Translations under genes and position numbers: made by a program
Source: CAWJKP01 sp963843465
GTDB lineage: Bacteria > Planctomycetota > Planctomycetia > Pirellulales > Thermoguttaceae
Direction: 5' to 3'
Assembly (NCBI GenBank): GCA_963843465.1
Contig: CAWJKP010000008.1
Span: 269,162-333,161, forward strand
DNA length: 64,000 nucleotides
Shown: in pieces, positions 1-8,349 of the stretch
How positions within the stretch are numbered: the first letter of the stretch is position 1
Layout: each line of letters begins with the position of its first letter
The notes under the pieces: generated by a model
Seen by the model: only the letters and a program-made list of their open reading frames with translations
Told to the model about the DNA's origin: nothing
The model's database searches: none

Positions 1-95
1 GCAAGAACTTGCGATTCACCAACAACGAGAAGGCCAACGAGTTCGTCAAGCCCAACTTTCGCAAGGGCTGGGAGCTTCAGGACATCACGGTTTGA
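1..95 (+). CDS. C-terminal end of an unrecognised protein (partial)
   Basis: An open frame enters the window and reads 30 residues to a TGA at 93-95, ending in KGWELQDITV. The residues look protein-like (NNEKANEFVKPNF) but I do not recognise a family, and there is too little to assign a function. It is convergent with the minus-strand respiratory cluster whose last reading frame stops at 77, so the two ends overlap slightly. Confidence 0.45.
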   Translation, partial: KNLRFTNNEKANEFVKPNFRKGWELQDITV

Positions 96-455
96 CTCGC
101 GGGTGCATCCCATCGCGTACTTTTTCCGGGGCAGCGGATTCTCCGAGGAAAAGCGCCGCAGTCAATTGACACAGCCGTTCTTGACTTTCTGTCGCAGGGT
201 TGGCGCTCCTTTCCGACGGTCAGTTGATGAATGCTAAAGAGCAATATCACCAGGACCGGCCAACCGAGCCAGGGCCACATGGTTAGCCAGGGCGGCAGGG
301 GTTCGGCGGCTTCCAACTCGAAGCCAACCCGCGCCTCTCCCAGAGCCCCGCCGATAGAAACCTCCAGCGAGTACCAGCCCGGCTCGGGCAAGTCGAAAGC
401 AGCTGCGTAATAGAGCTTGTTGGTCGCGGCCGCGGTTGTGGCGGGATGATGGATT
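77..455 (-). pseudogene. FixH-like membrane protein, C-terminal fragment
   Basis: This frame carries an Ig-like beta stretch (LPEPGWYSLEVSIGGA, then GEARVGFELE) followed by one membrane helix at PPWLTMWPWLGWPVLVILLF. That layout is typical of the small FixH-like protein next to oxidase assembly genes, which acts in the membrane during oxidase maturation. No start codon or N-terminal half is present: upstream, at about 455, the frame runs into the polyferredoxin gene. The last ~35 residues after HQLTVGKE are low in hydrophobic content and may be a run-on. Function is inferred from position and hydropathy only. Confidence 0.35.
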
Positions 456-1010
456 GCCACGTCGTGGGAACCACCGTGTCATAGCTTGTCAACAAGTGAA
501 AACTGTAATGCGCCAGCCACATGCTGAAGCCAAGCGGGACCAGGGCGTACGAATACCGCGTCGCCACCTCGAACCAACTGGCGGTGAGCCGGCCCCAGCG
601 GCGGCTCAGAACGGCCGCGCTGCCGACTGCCAGCGAGGGCAGCACAAGAAGGCTGAGGAAGTAAAACAGGCTGGTTACCAACAGCGGCGACCGTTGCCCC
701 AGGAGGGAACCCAGGCGATCTCGCCACTCCAGGACCGGACCGACCATCCCCGCGGCGTTGGCCAGCGCGCCAAACACCAGCACTACGACCAGGACCGCCA
801 GGTCGGGGCGTTTGCCAAGCGGTCCGACGCCGGAGCGGGGAGCGTCGTGCCAGAGGTCGCTGCCAGGCGGCCTGGCCAAGATGCCGATGTTCTCATGGGG
901 GCAGGCGTGGACGCAGTCGAGGCAAAAGGTGCAGTCCATGTTGCCCGCCTTGCGGGGTTGGAAGAGGCGCAATTCGCAGCCGGGAATCCCGTCCCTGCCG
1001 CGGCACTTGA
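456..1010 (-). pseudogene. 4Fe-4S polyferredoxin membrane protein (FixG/RdxA-like), N- and C-truncated
   Basis: The frame contains a ferredoxin signature, CTFCLDCVHACPHENIGI, with the C-x2-C-x2-C-x3-CP spacing of a 4Fe-4S cluster. At least three membrane helices follow (AVLVVVLVFGALANAAG, LLVTSLFYFLSLLVLPSL, YSYALVPLGFSMWLAHYSFH). This is the pattern of polyferredoxins encoded with cytochrome oxidases, thought to act in electron delivery or copper/heme assembly. The region before FKCRGRDGIPGCELRLF is missing: the frame abuts CtaG at about 1010, with CtaG and ferredoxin reading different frames over the same bases. At the other end it fuses to the FixH-like fragment near 455. Confidence 0.6.
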
Positions 1011-1702
1011 AGATAATAGGGATACAGGACATGGTTGGAGAAAGTTATCAGGGCCGAGAGGACCGTGTTCTGCACGTCCGCCAGAATCAAGTAAGGCATC
1101 AGCAGCCAGCGCGACCAGCGCGGGTGGCTAGGATGCGGCCGGACGACGGGATACCAGAACAGTAGTCCCGTGGCCAGGAAACAGGTGTGCTGGAGATAAT
1201 GCCAGCCGCTGGAGCGCAGGGCGAGTTCGTAAGTTGCCGGCGCGTGCCACAGCCAGGTGGTCGCAACAAACAGCGGCAGCGCCGCCGCCGGATGGGTCAG
1301 CCGCGCAAACAGCGCCCGCAGCGCCGGGGAACGCAACAGGGGCGCGACCCAGTACGTGCGTACCGGCTGGGGAAGGCCCCGCAGCAACGGCAGCAGCGGC
1401 GCTCCCAGCCATAACAGCGGCGGTGCGGCCATCATCAGCAACAAGTGCTGGAGCATGTGGACTTGCAACAACAGCGAGGCGAACGGCTCGATTGGCGACG
1501 CCAGGGCTAGTTGCCGCTGGTCGCCGGCCCTCCCAGCAAGGCAACTCCACCGGCCGCGGCCCCAGCAGCGGGCATCTCCCGGCCATCGAGCCGGCGACGG
1601 CCAGGCCGCAGTAGGGTCAAATGCCGGCGACAAGACCGAGGGCGGCAAGCAGGCCGGGGTCCAGCAGCCACAGAAGCAGAAAGGCGTCGAGCTGGGATTC
1701 AT
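1011..1702 (-). pseudogene. ctaG: CtaG-type cytochrome c oxidase assembly protein, frameshifted and C-truncated
   Basis: The central frame shows the CtaG/caa3 assembly-factor pattern: MLQHLLLMMAAPPLLWLGAP, TTWLWHAPATYELAL, and NTVLSALITFSNHVLYPYY, with several membrane helices and conserved histidines. CtaG helps build the copper centre of caa3-type oxidase. The start is ATG at 1702 (MNPSS). The protein needs at least two frame changes: after PSS, where a second frame gives LLLWLLDPGLLAALGLVAGI, and before SPIEPFASLLLQVH. It stops abruptly after YPYY, where the ferredoxin begins. All these losses look like indels or a collapsed junction, since the remaining residues are well conserved. Confidence 0.65.
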
Positions 1703-1708
1703 GGCGGT

Positions 1709-2463
1709 TGCTTTGCGGGAGTGAGGGCCACCGTACCGGCCTTCGGCCGGCCCGGCGGCCGAAGCTTGCCAGGAAATCAACCAGGGCCGTCATCTCGTCC
1801 GGGCTGACTGTTTACCGTACGCCGGCATGTTGCCGCCCCCCGGAGTTCCGTTGCTGACCTGATCGAGGAGCTGGCCGGAGGTCAGCCGTGCGCCCACGCC
1901 TGTCAGGTCCGGGCCGCGTTTCCCGCTGCTGCCATCCAGGGCGTGACAGTTGCGGCAATCCTTGTTCTCGAATACGACGGCCCCCTGGAGCTGCCGTGGC
2001 GTGCTCCTGCGCACTATGTCTTCCGGGACCGGGTCGCCACTCAGGCGGACATTCCGGCGACCAGGGCGAGGTAACCCCTTGGTATGTCAAGACGCCGAAG
2101 ACCGTATAGATGACGACCACCGCCAGGACGGCCACCGGTCGACGGCTTCATGTGTTGGCCGCGATTGACACCAGCGGGACGAGGAGCAGGACAAGGATCA
2201 AGATTACCGGGACCACCAGGATGATAACCGTTTCGGCCCCGCCAGGACTGAGGGACAAAAGGCCGAATAGCCCGCGAAACGGCCATTCCGCTGGGGGTAA
2301 TAGACGCCGCCGGTGGACAGGGGCACATTTCGAACAAGCCGCCACGACTGCGGGAACCACGAGACCGGGCAGCCCAGCTGGCGAAATGACGGCAAGGGCC
2401 AGTGCACTCGCGATTTTCAAGACTGTGTTCGTCCAGACCCAGGTTGCGGAAGTGAACTCCTGA
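1709..2463 (-). pseudogene. Cytochrome b C-terminal domain / cytochrome c fusion of a quinol:cytochrome c reductase, multiply frameshifted
   Basis: Three frames read in order give one plausible protein. First comes a cytochrome b tail (PEW-F--LFGLLSLSPGG, then ETVIILVVPVILILVLLLVP). Next is a helix, VAVLAVVVIYTVFGVLTYQG. Last is a class I cytochrome c with the heme motif CRNCH and axial Met in GGGNMPAYGKQ. A final one-base shift after GKQ restores LSPDEMTALVDFLASF. Such b/c fusions belong to alternative bc-type reductases that feed caa3 oxidases. Frames change about every 60-150 bases, far denser than elsewhere. Bases 2300-2463 may instead hold the signal peptide of a separate cytochrome (LKIASALALAVIS) joined by deletion. 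Confidence 0.55.
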
Positions 2464-2950
2464 TCAAAGAGGGCAAGAGTCATGACCGTCCCACGGCTGG
2501 CGGAGCGGGTTATGGAAGGTCGCCAACCGAGTTGCGTTGACCGGGAACCGCTCACACCTCGTCGCAGGCGAAGACCCAGCGAACATGATCGTGTGGATGA
2601 CCAGCCCGTCAGGAAGTAGCCGATAAGCGGGAAACCCAATGGGCGTCGTCATGGTGGCCACGACCGGCAGGACCATACCGGCCAGCAGGTTGACCGGATA
2701 CCAGATCCCGTGGCCGGTGGATAGGCCGTAGAGGAAGGCGCGCAGCGGCATCACCAGGCCGCCGATGATGCCGCCCTTGACCCCGGCCGAGATGGGATGG
2801 ACCACTTCCGGCAACCGCACCCGGTAACCGGGTATGCCGGGCCTCAACTGCTCGACCTTCTCCCGCTCCGTCGTTACGGGCTTTGGACGCCGTGCCGGTT
2901 CCTCCCGGGGTTCGTGGAAATGACCCGACCCGGCAACAACGCCGCCACCC
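2464..2950 (-). pseudogene. Conserved oxidase-operon membrane protein, truncated
   Basis: The recognisable core is LRPGIPGYRVRLPEVVHPIS followed by GVKGGIIGGLVMPL and HGIWYPVNLLAGMVLP, two or three membrane helices with a conserved Pro/His-rich loop. I have seen this kind of protein next to coxC in planctomycete and acidobacterial oxidase operons, but its role is not known to me. After HTIM the sequence turns into unrelated frames, so the last helices are missing. A possible true tail (RWVFACDEV and stop) appears in another frame near 2560. It begins in the region where coxC loses its own end. Confidence 0.5.
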
Positions 2951-3479
2951 ACATCGTCAGACCAGTGACCATGAACAAGGCCCCCACCACCAGGAAGGTC
3001 AGACCCATCGTTACGTGAAGCGCGTGGAAACCGACCAGGGTGTAGTAGGTCGTCCCGAACAGGTTGCGGCTGATGGTCAGACCGTGCTGGACGATGAGGG
3101 TGTTCCATTCGCAGGCCGTGCCCGCCAGGAAAACGATCCCTAGCAAGATGGTGGCCGACCACCAGCCGGTGAAGGCCGATCTGAACCCGCGCTCGAGCGA
3201 CTTCTCCGCGAGGTAGACCGTTACGCTGCTGGAAAGCAGGCAGACGGTCGTGCCGATCACCAAGGGCAGCGACAGCACCGCCGGTGTCGGGCCGGACGGA
3301 CTGGCCCCCAGAAAGGTCAAGTAGACCACGATCAGGGTACAGAACAGCGCCGCCTCCGACACCAGAGAAGCCACCATTCCCCACTGGGCTGCGTTGAGGC
3401 CGCGCTCCGGCACGATCGGGGGAGGCAGCAGTTGGCCAGCGGCGGCCAAAGGTCCAGTGGACAGATTGATTTCGCTCAT
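2874..3479 (-). pseudogene. ctaE: Cytochrome c oxidase subunit III (CoxC), C-truncated
   Basis: ATG at 3479 opens MSEINLSTG; the frame shows the subunit III helices (WGMVASLVSEAALFCTLIVV, VIGTTVCLLSSSVTVYLAE, WWSATILLGIVFLAGTACEW) and the conserved FGTTYYTLVGFHALHVTMGL. Subunit III supports the proton-pumping core in the membrane. After VVGALFMVTGLTMW the homology stops: the final helix and C-terminus are replaced by about 30 unrelated residues up to the stop at 2874. It sits 13 bases after coxA and shares its strand, as in a normal coxB-coxA-coxC operon. Confidence 0.75.
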
Positions 3480-3492
3480 GGAGCGCGCTACC

Positions 3493-4302
3493 TCATTCGT
3501 ATTTCCAGTCCGGGTCGTCCGGGTGTTTCAGATCCCAGAGGGGCCGGCGGCTATAAAGAATCGCCGAGCCGCCATTCTGGACATCGAAGAAATGAGCCCC
3601 CAGATTGCGGTCCAACAAGATCATGACCAGGGTGGCAGTCAGAGGTGGGATCGCGAAGAGGATGAGCACGGAGGTCCAGAGCATCGTCCAGGCGAAGAAC
3701 GGGATCTTGTGCAACGCCATGCCGGGGGCTCGCATTCCCAGAATGGTGGCGATGAAATTCACGGCTGCCGCCAGGGTGCCGACGCCGCTGACCACCAGCC
3801 CCAGGGCCCAGAAATCGGTCGCCGAGTTGCGCGCGAACGTGTGCTCGGTGAGCGGCGCGTAGGCGAACCAACCCATGGTCGGGGCACCGCCGGTGACAAA
3901 ACTGAAATAAACCAACAGACCGCCGGACAGAGTCGCCCAGAAACCCAGGGCGTTCAGACGCGGGAAGGCCATGTCCCGTGCCCCAATCATGAGCGGCACG
4001 AGGTAGTTCGCCATGCCGATGAGTATCGGCATGCCCACGAAAAAGACCATCGTAGTGCCGTGCATCGTGAACAGCCCGTTGAAGGTGTCCGGCCCGATGA
4101 GCGTGCTGCGCGGCCGGAAAAGCTGCAAGCGGATCAAAAGGGCCTCGCAGCCGCCGATGATCAGGAAGACCACGGCCATCAGCACATACAGGATGCCGAT
4201 CTTCTTGTGATCGACGGTGGTCACCCAGTCATGGAGCACGGCCATCCAGTCTGTGGACGCCGGCTCTGGCGTCAGTACTTGTTGTCCTTCAACGACGGTC
4301 AT
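3493..4302 (-). pseudogene. ctaD: Cytochrome c oxidase subunit I (CoxA) with a large in-frame internal deletion
   Basis: Only 269 residues against roughly 550-620 for the family. Residues 1-248 match the N-terminal half: VTTVDHKKIGILYVLMAVVF, FTMHGTTMVFFVGMPILIGM with the low-spin heme histidine, and MTMLDRN-like LLDRNLGAHFF. The last 20 residues (RRPLWDLKHPDDPDWKYE) match the normal extreme C-terminus. Everything between is absent, including the HPEVY segment and the histidines that bind CuB and heme a3, so the product could not reduce oxygen. The join is in frame. Start at 4302 (MTVVEGQQ) is the natural N-terminus. Confidence 0.8.
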
Positions 4303-4351
4303 TCGCAGTTCCCGGATCGATTAAGGACCGGCATATCAATAACTGTCGCAT

Positions 4352-4404
4352 TGTCGCCTTTCGCTCCGCGAAAGTTGCACTCTTTCGCGGAGCGAAAGGC
4401 GACA
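4352..4404. repeat. Palindromic repeat, family P1
   Basis: Perfect 23-bp arms 4352-4374 and 4382-4404 (TGTCGCCTTTCGCTCCGCGA at the left end) separated by seven bases. An almost identical hairpin with the same flanking ACTTGTTTC lies at 43762-43814. It sits between coxB and coxA on the minus strand and could act as a transcript hairpin, but its recurrence elsewhere says dispersed repeat. Confidence 0.85.
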
Positions 4405-4432
4405 CTTGTTTCCTTGCCGCCCCTAAGGATGT

Positions 4433-4925
4433 TCAACGGAGCGTCACCAGGTAATCGACGATCAGACCCCGGTCGCGGTCGCTCAGGCCGAAGGCCGGCA
4501 TCAGACAGCCCGGCTTGATCTTCTGCGGGTCGGCAATCCATTGGCGGACGTTCTCGGGCGTGTTCCGGACGATTCCCGTGGCCAGCGTCCGGCGGCTCAT
4601 CAGGTGCGTCAGGTCTGGAGCAAAGGTGCCCCGCGCAGGTGTGCCGGCCACCCGGTGGCAGCTCACACACGACTGCGCGAGGAAGACCTTCCGGCCGCTC
4701 TTGACCGCCTCCGAATCACTCTCCTTGGGGACCTGGTCTTTCTCCTCGTTGGCCCGCCAGCGATCAAAGTCCTCGGCAGGCTCGGCGATCACGCGGATCA
4801 ACATGTTGGCGTGCTGCGTGCCGCAGAACTCGCCGCACTGGCCGAGGAAAAGCCCTGGCTGGTCTGCCTCGAACCACATATGATTGGTGCGGCCCGAGAT
4901 CAGGTCGGTCTTTCCCGCAAGCCGG
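4433..4925 (-). pseudogene. ctaC: Cytochrome c oxidase subunit II, C-terminal CuA domain plus fused cytochrome c
   Basis: The frame reads MWFEADQPGLFLGQCGEFCG and HANMLIRVIAE, giving the CuA ligands C-x3-C, H and M of subunit II. A class I cytochrome c domain follows with heme motif CVSCH and distal Met in PGCLMPAFG, ending YLVTLR. This is the caa3 type, in which electrons from cytochrome c enter through an attached c domain. The N-terminal membrane hairpin and first half of the cupredoxin fold are missing: upstream at about 4925 the sequence becomes CtaB. The stop at 4433 looks natural. Confidence 0.75.
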
Positions 4926-5275
4926 GAGGAACAGCAAGGACATCCGAAATACTTGGCGCGCCTGGTGGGTGGTGCCGCTGCGGGCGAAAACGAAGGCCCT
5001 GTAAAGAAAGACCGCTCCAAGGATCAAGGCCCCCATGCCCGAAAACCAACCACCGACACCCAGCACGCAAGGCATCAGGCTGGCAAGGATCAGCGCCAGG
5101 GTGTAGCGAATCATCTGCATCCCCGTCTGCACCCCCTGCGGATCCAAGACCGGAAGCACACGGAAGCCGGCCCGGGCATACTGGTCCCGGTAGATCCAGG
5201 CGATCGCCAGGAAATGAGGGATCTGCCAGAGAAAGACAATCAGGAATAGCGTCAGCGCATGGTCCCATCGACCGC
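4926..5275 (-). pseudogene. ctaB: Protoheme IX farnesyltransferase (CtaB/CyoE), C-terminal part
   Basis: Reading across 5275-4926 gives TLFLIVFLWQIPHFLAIAWI, then RDQYARAGFRVLPVLDPQGV and the helices LALILASLMPCVLGVGG and GALILGAVFLYRAFVFA. These match the last third of heme O synthase, the membrane prenyltransferase that farnesylates heme B. The N-terminal two thirds with the first NDxxD motif are absent; instead the sequence upstream is the middle of an NDH-2 gene. At the other end it changes to CoxB after MSLLFLPA without a stop. Confidence 0.65.
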
Positions 5276-5523
5276 GATGTGTCCGCGTTTGTCCCTTTCG
5301 ACGGGCAGACTTGCGACAATTGGGTTGGGGAAAATCCCCGCCGCCAGGATGATCGTGTCCGCTTCGATCGTCACTTCCGGCAGGTGGACCTTGCCCGGCT
5401 CACCAGCACGATTTCGACGTCCGAGCGGCGCTTGAAAAGCCGTTCCAGGCGGCGGGCCGTGTAGACTCCACCGAAGCCGCCGCCAAGGATCAGAATGCGT
5501 TTTTCCGAAGCTCTAGCGTCCAT
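5276..5523 (-). pseudogene. NDH-2 type NADH dehydrogenase, N-terminus joined to an internal piece
   Basis: ATG at 5523 with upstream GAGAAGGGAA starts MDARASEKRILILGGGFGGV, a textbook GxGxxG FAD site, and continues to DVEIVLVSR. The next recognisable piece, in a different frame, is GKVHLPEVTIEADTIILAAG followed by NPIVASLPVERDKRGHI, which belongs roughly 250 residues later in a type II NADH:quinone oxidoreductase. The quinone-side and membrane-anchor parts are missing because CtaB begins near 5275. Two deletions are therefore needed. The gene heads the respiratory cluster just downstream of zwf. Confidence 0.6.
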
Positions 5524-5555
5524 GGGTTCCCTTCTCAATCTCCCGCGCAGGGTCC

Positions 5556-6943
5556 CTATGACCCGAGTTGGCCTTTCACCTTGGGGTTTTTCCACCCTCC
5601 GACGGGCGAAACTTTTCGATCCACCTCTGGCGGGCCCCAGGTCTTCGGCTCGTATTGGTAGACCGGCGTGCCCGCTTTCAGCACCGGATCGACGATTCGC
5701 CAAGCCTCTTCCACATAGTCTTCCCGGGCAAAGAGGGTGGCGTCTCCCTTCAGAGCGTCCCCGAGGAGACGCTCGTAGGCGTCCATCTCGTCCTTACTTT
5801 GATGTTGGAACGCCAGGAGTTCGGTCTCCGTGCCGGCCATCTGCTCTCCGGGCACCTTGACCATCACGCCCAGGGCGATCTCTACCTCGGGGCTGATGCG
5901 GAATCGCAGGTAGTTCGGCGGCTGCAGGGTCGAGGAATAAACCGGCGGCGGCTGGCGGAGTTGGACGAGGACTTCGGTGCAGGTCACCGGCAGCTCTTTG
6001 CCGGCCCGGAGGTAGAAGGGTACCCCGTGCCAGCGCCAGGAGTTGATCCCCAACCGCAGCGCCGCGAAGGTCTCCACCTTCGAGTCCGGCGCCACCCCTT
6101 TCTCCTGGCGGTAGCCGGCAAACTGCCCGCGGACCACGCTGTCGGGCAAGAGCGGCGGAATTTCCTTGAGCACCTTGACCTTCTCGTCGCGGATCGACTC
6201 GCTGTCGTTCCCGGACGGCGGCTCCATGGTCAGGTTGGCGAGGATTTGCAGCAGGTGATTTTGCACCACGTCGCGCATGCGCCGGCCTCCTCATAGAAGA
6301 GACCGCGGCCCTGCACGCCGAAACTCTCCGCCATCGTGATCTGCACGCTCTCGACATGGTTGCGGTTCCAGATGGGCTCCAGGAAGGAGTTGGCGAAGCG
6401 GAAGAAGAGCAGGTTCTGCACCGGGTTCTTGCCCAGGTAATGGTCGATGCGGAAGATCGCCGCCTCGTCGAAGTTGCCCAGCAGGATGCGATTCAGCGCC
6501 CGCGCCGAGGCAAGGTCCCTGCCGAAGGGCTTTTCGACGATCACGCGGGCGCCGCGGATGCACCCCGACTTGCCCAGTTGTTCCACGACCACCCCGAACA
6601 GCGCGGGCGGGATGGCGAGGTAGTAGGCCGGGTGCTGGGCCGAGCCGAGTTCCCGGCGCACGGCCGTGAACGTGGCCGGGTCCTGGTAATCACCGTCCAC
6701 GTAGTGCAAGAGTGAGCACAAGCTTGCGAAGGCCGCCTGGTCCAGGCCGCCGTGCTTCTCGACGCTGTCGCGGGCCCGCGCCTTGAACTGGTCCAAGGTC
6801 CAACCGGCCTTGGCCACGCCGATCACCGGCACGCTCAAGTGGCCGCGGCGGACCATCGCCTGCAGGGACGGGAAGATCTTCTTGTAGGCCAAGTCGCCCG
6901 TGGCGCCGAAGAAGACCAGGGCGTCGGAGTGGGCTTGGCTCAT
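5556..6943 (-). CDS. zwf: Glucose-6-phosphate 1-dehydrogenase, copy 1 (one frameshift)
   Basis: Oxidises glucose-6-phosphate with NADP to the lactone, the first step of the oxidative pentose-phosphate pathway. Start is ATG 6943, with AAGGAGAG seven bases upstream. The N-terminal frame has the dinucleotide site FFGATGDLAYKK and the substrate motif RIDHYLGK; the C-terminal frame has VVQNHLLQILANLTMEPP and ends TWGPPEVDRKV. A one-base loss near 6283 (between YEEAGA and MRDVVQNH) splits the two frames, leaving about 462 residues, close to family length. It is followed by ndh and preceded by gnd, separated from gnd by a repeat. A second, intact paralogue lies at 17438-19027. Confidence 0.85.
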
Positions 6944-6970
6944 AGGGTCTCTCCTTTTCGCCGTTACCCT

Positions 6971-7107
6971 TGTGGTGCAGGCGTCCCGCCTGCATTTTCC
7001 CCGGCAGGCGAGACGCCTGCATTTTCCCCGGCAGGCGAGACGCCTGCATTTTCCCCGGCAGGCGAGACGCCTGCATTTTCCCCGGCAGGCGAGACGCCTG
7101 CACCACA
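6971..7107. repeat. Palindromic repeat family P2, expanded fourfold in tandem
   Basis: TGTGGTGCAGGCGTCCCGCC opens the element at 6971. A 27-bp unit (ATTTTCCCCGGCAGGCGAGA plus seven bases) is then repeated four times without change at 6994-7101, and CCACAA closes it as the complement of the opening TTGTGG. Each unit can pair with the left arm. A single-copy version stands at 41474-41530. It lies in the gnd-zwf gap. Confidence 0.9.
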
Positions 7108-7129
7108 AACAACTCAGCAGGTTGTTTTC

Positions 7130-8155
7130 TTACGGGCCCTTACCGGCAGACTTCTCCAGGTGTCCCCCGAACTGGAAGCGCATGGCGGAGAGCAACTTGT
7201 CCTGGAAATCCGCCTCGCCCCGCGAGGTGAAGCGCTGGTACAAGGCCGTGGTGAGCACGGGCACCGGCACGGCCTCGTCGATCGCGGCTTTGATCGTCCA
7301 GCGTCCCTCTCCCGAGTCCGACACCCGGCCCGCGAATTTTGCCAGCGCGGAATCCTGGACCAGGGCCGCCGCCGTCAGGTCCAAGAGCCACGAGGCGATC
7401 ACGCTGCCGCGCCGCCAGACCTCGGCGATGTCGCGCAGGTTGAGGTCGTACTGGTAGTCCTCGGGGTCGCGCAAGGGCGTCGTCTCGGCATCGACCGCGT
7501 GCGGTTGCTTGCCGATATTGGCGCTGCGCAAGACTGCCAGCCCCTCGGCGTAGGCGGCCATGACGCCATATTCGATGCCGTTGTGGACCATCTTGACGAA
7601 GTGGCCGGCGCCGCCGGGACCGCAGTGCAGGTAACCCTGCTCGGCGGTAGTTACGATCTTCTCCCGCCCCGCAGTGCGCGGGATCTGGCCCACGCCGGGG
7701 GCCAGCGTCTTGAAGATCGGATCGAGACGCTCGACGGCCTGGGCCGGGCCGCCGATCATCATGCAATAACCGCGTTCCAGGCCCCAGACGCCGCCGCTGG
7801 TCCCAACGTCTACGTAATGGACTTGCTTCGCCGCGAGGATTTTCGCGCGGCGGATGTCGTCCACGTAGTAGGAGTTGCCGCCGTCGATGAGGATGTCGCC
7901 GGACTCGAGATCAGGCAGGAGGTCGGCGATCGTGCTGTCCACGACTGCCGCCGGGACCATCAACCAGACGGCTCGCGGCTTGTCCAGCTTCTTCACGAGG
8001 TCCGCAAGCGTCGAGGCCCCAACCGCCTTCTCGTCGGTCAGCTCCTTGACCGCTTGCGGCGAGCGGTCGAAGACCACGCAGTGATGGCCGCCCCTGAGAA
8101 GCCGTCGCACCATGTTGGCGCCCATCCGGCCGAGTCCGATCATTCCCAGTTGCAT
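7130..8155 (-). CDS. gnd: 6-Phosphogluconate dehydrogenase, decarboxylating (short GndA/YqeC type)
   Basis: Converts 6-phosphogluconate to ribulose-5-phosphate with release of CO2 and NAD(P)H. The start is ATG 8155 with AAAGGAG eight bases upstream. The N-terminal Rossmann motif GMIGLGRMGANM is followed by IDGGNSYYVDD and the catalytic-lysine segment GAGHFVKMVHNGIEYG. At 341 residues it matches the short form rather than the ~470-residue enzyme. It lies in the same-strand run zwf, gnd, phosphatase remnant, tal, rpiA/pgi and transketolase, which together form a pentose-phosphate operon. The frame is intact. Confidence 0.92.
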   Translation of the reverse strand: MQLGMIGLGRMGANMVRRLLRGGHHCVVFDRSPQAVKELTDEKAVGASTLADLVKKLDKPRAVWLMVPAAVVDSTIADLLPDLESGDILIDGGNSYYVDDIRRAKILAAKQVHYVDVGTSGGVWGLERGYCMMIGGPAQAVERLDPIFKTLAPGVGQIPRTAGREKIVTTAEQGYLHCGPGGAGHFVKMVHNGIEYGVMAAYAEGLAVLRSANIGKQPHAVDAETTPLRDPEDYQYDLNLRDIAEVWRRGSVIASWLLDLTAAALVQDSALAKFAGRVSDSGEGRWTIKAAIDEAVPVPVLTTALYQRFTSRGEADFQDKLLSAMRFQFGGHLEKSAGKGP

Positions 8156-8177
8156 CGCTGACTCCTTTGTCGGAAGG

Positions 8178-8349
8178 TCATTCACGTAACTGACTGATGT
8201 AGTTCCACAGGCGAATCACCGGTTGATCGCGGCTGTCGTGCTCGAAGCCGAGTCAGCGGCAGGTCGGTTCGACCGGTGTGCTGGTGGGAGTCGGTCCATG
8301 CCGTGTCGCCGTGCCGGGCGAGATAGAGCTTCGGTAAAGCGGACGACAT
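8178..8349 (-). pseudogene. Phosphoglycerate-mutase-like histidine phosphatase with internal deletion
   Basis: ATG 8349 overlaps the tal stop by one base (TGATG). The first 33 residues, SSALPKLYLARHGDTAW then HTGRTDLPLT, are a perfect N-terminus with the phospho-accepting RHG motif. A different frame over the last bases gives LGFEHDSRDQPVIRLWNYIS and stops at 8178, which matches the family C-terminus. About 130 residues between are missing, including the second catalytic His and Glu. In planctomycetes this family often sits in the pentose-phosphate operon as a sugar-phosphate phosphatase. Confidence 0.65.

Noticed and set aside
6994..7101. CRISPR array
   Set aside because: The four 27-bp units are contiguous and identical with no variable spacers, and pair with the flanking arm; it is an expanded palindrome.
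6752..8161. A 469-residue plus-strand frame over zwf and gnd
   Set aside because: It is antisense to the well-conserved gnd and zwf and reads through the tandem palindrome; no domain seen.
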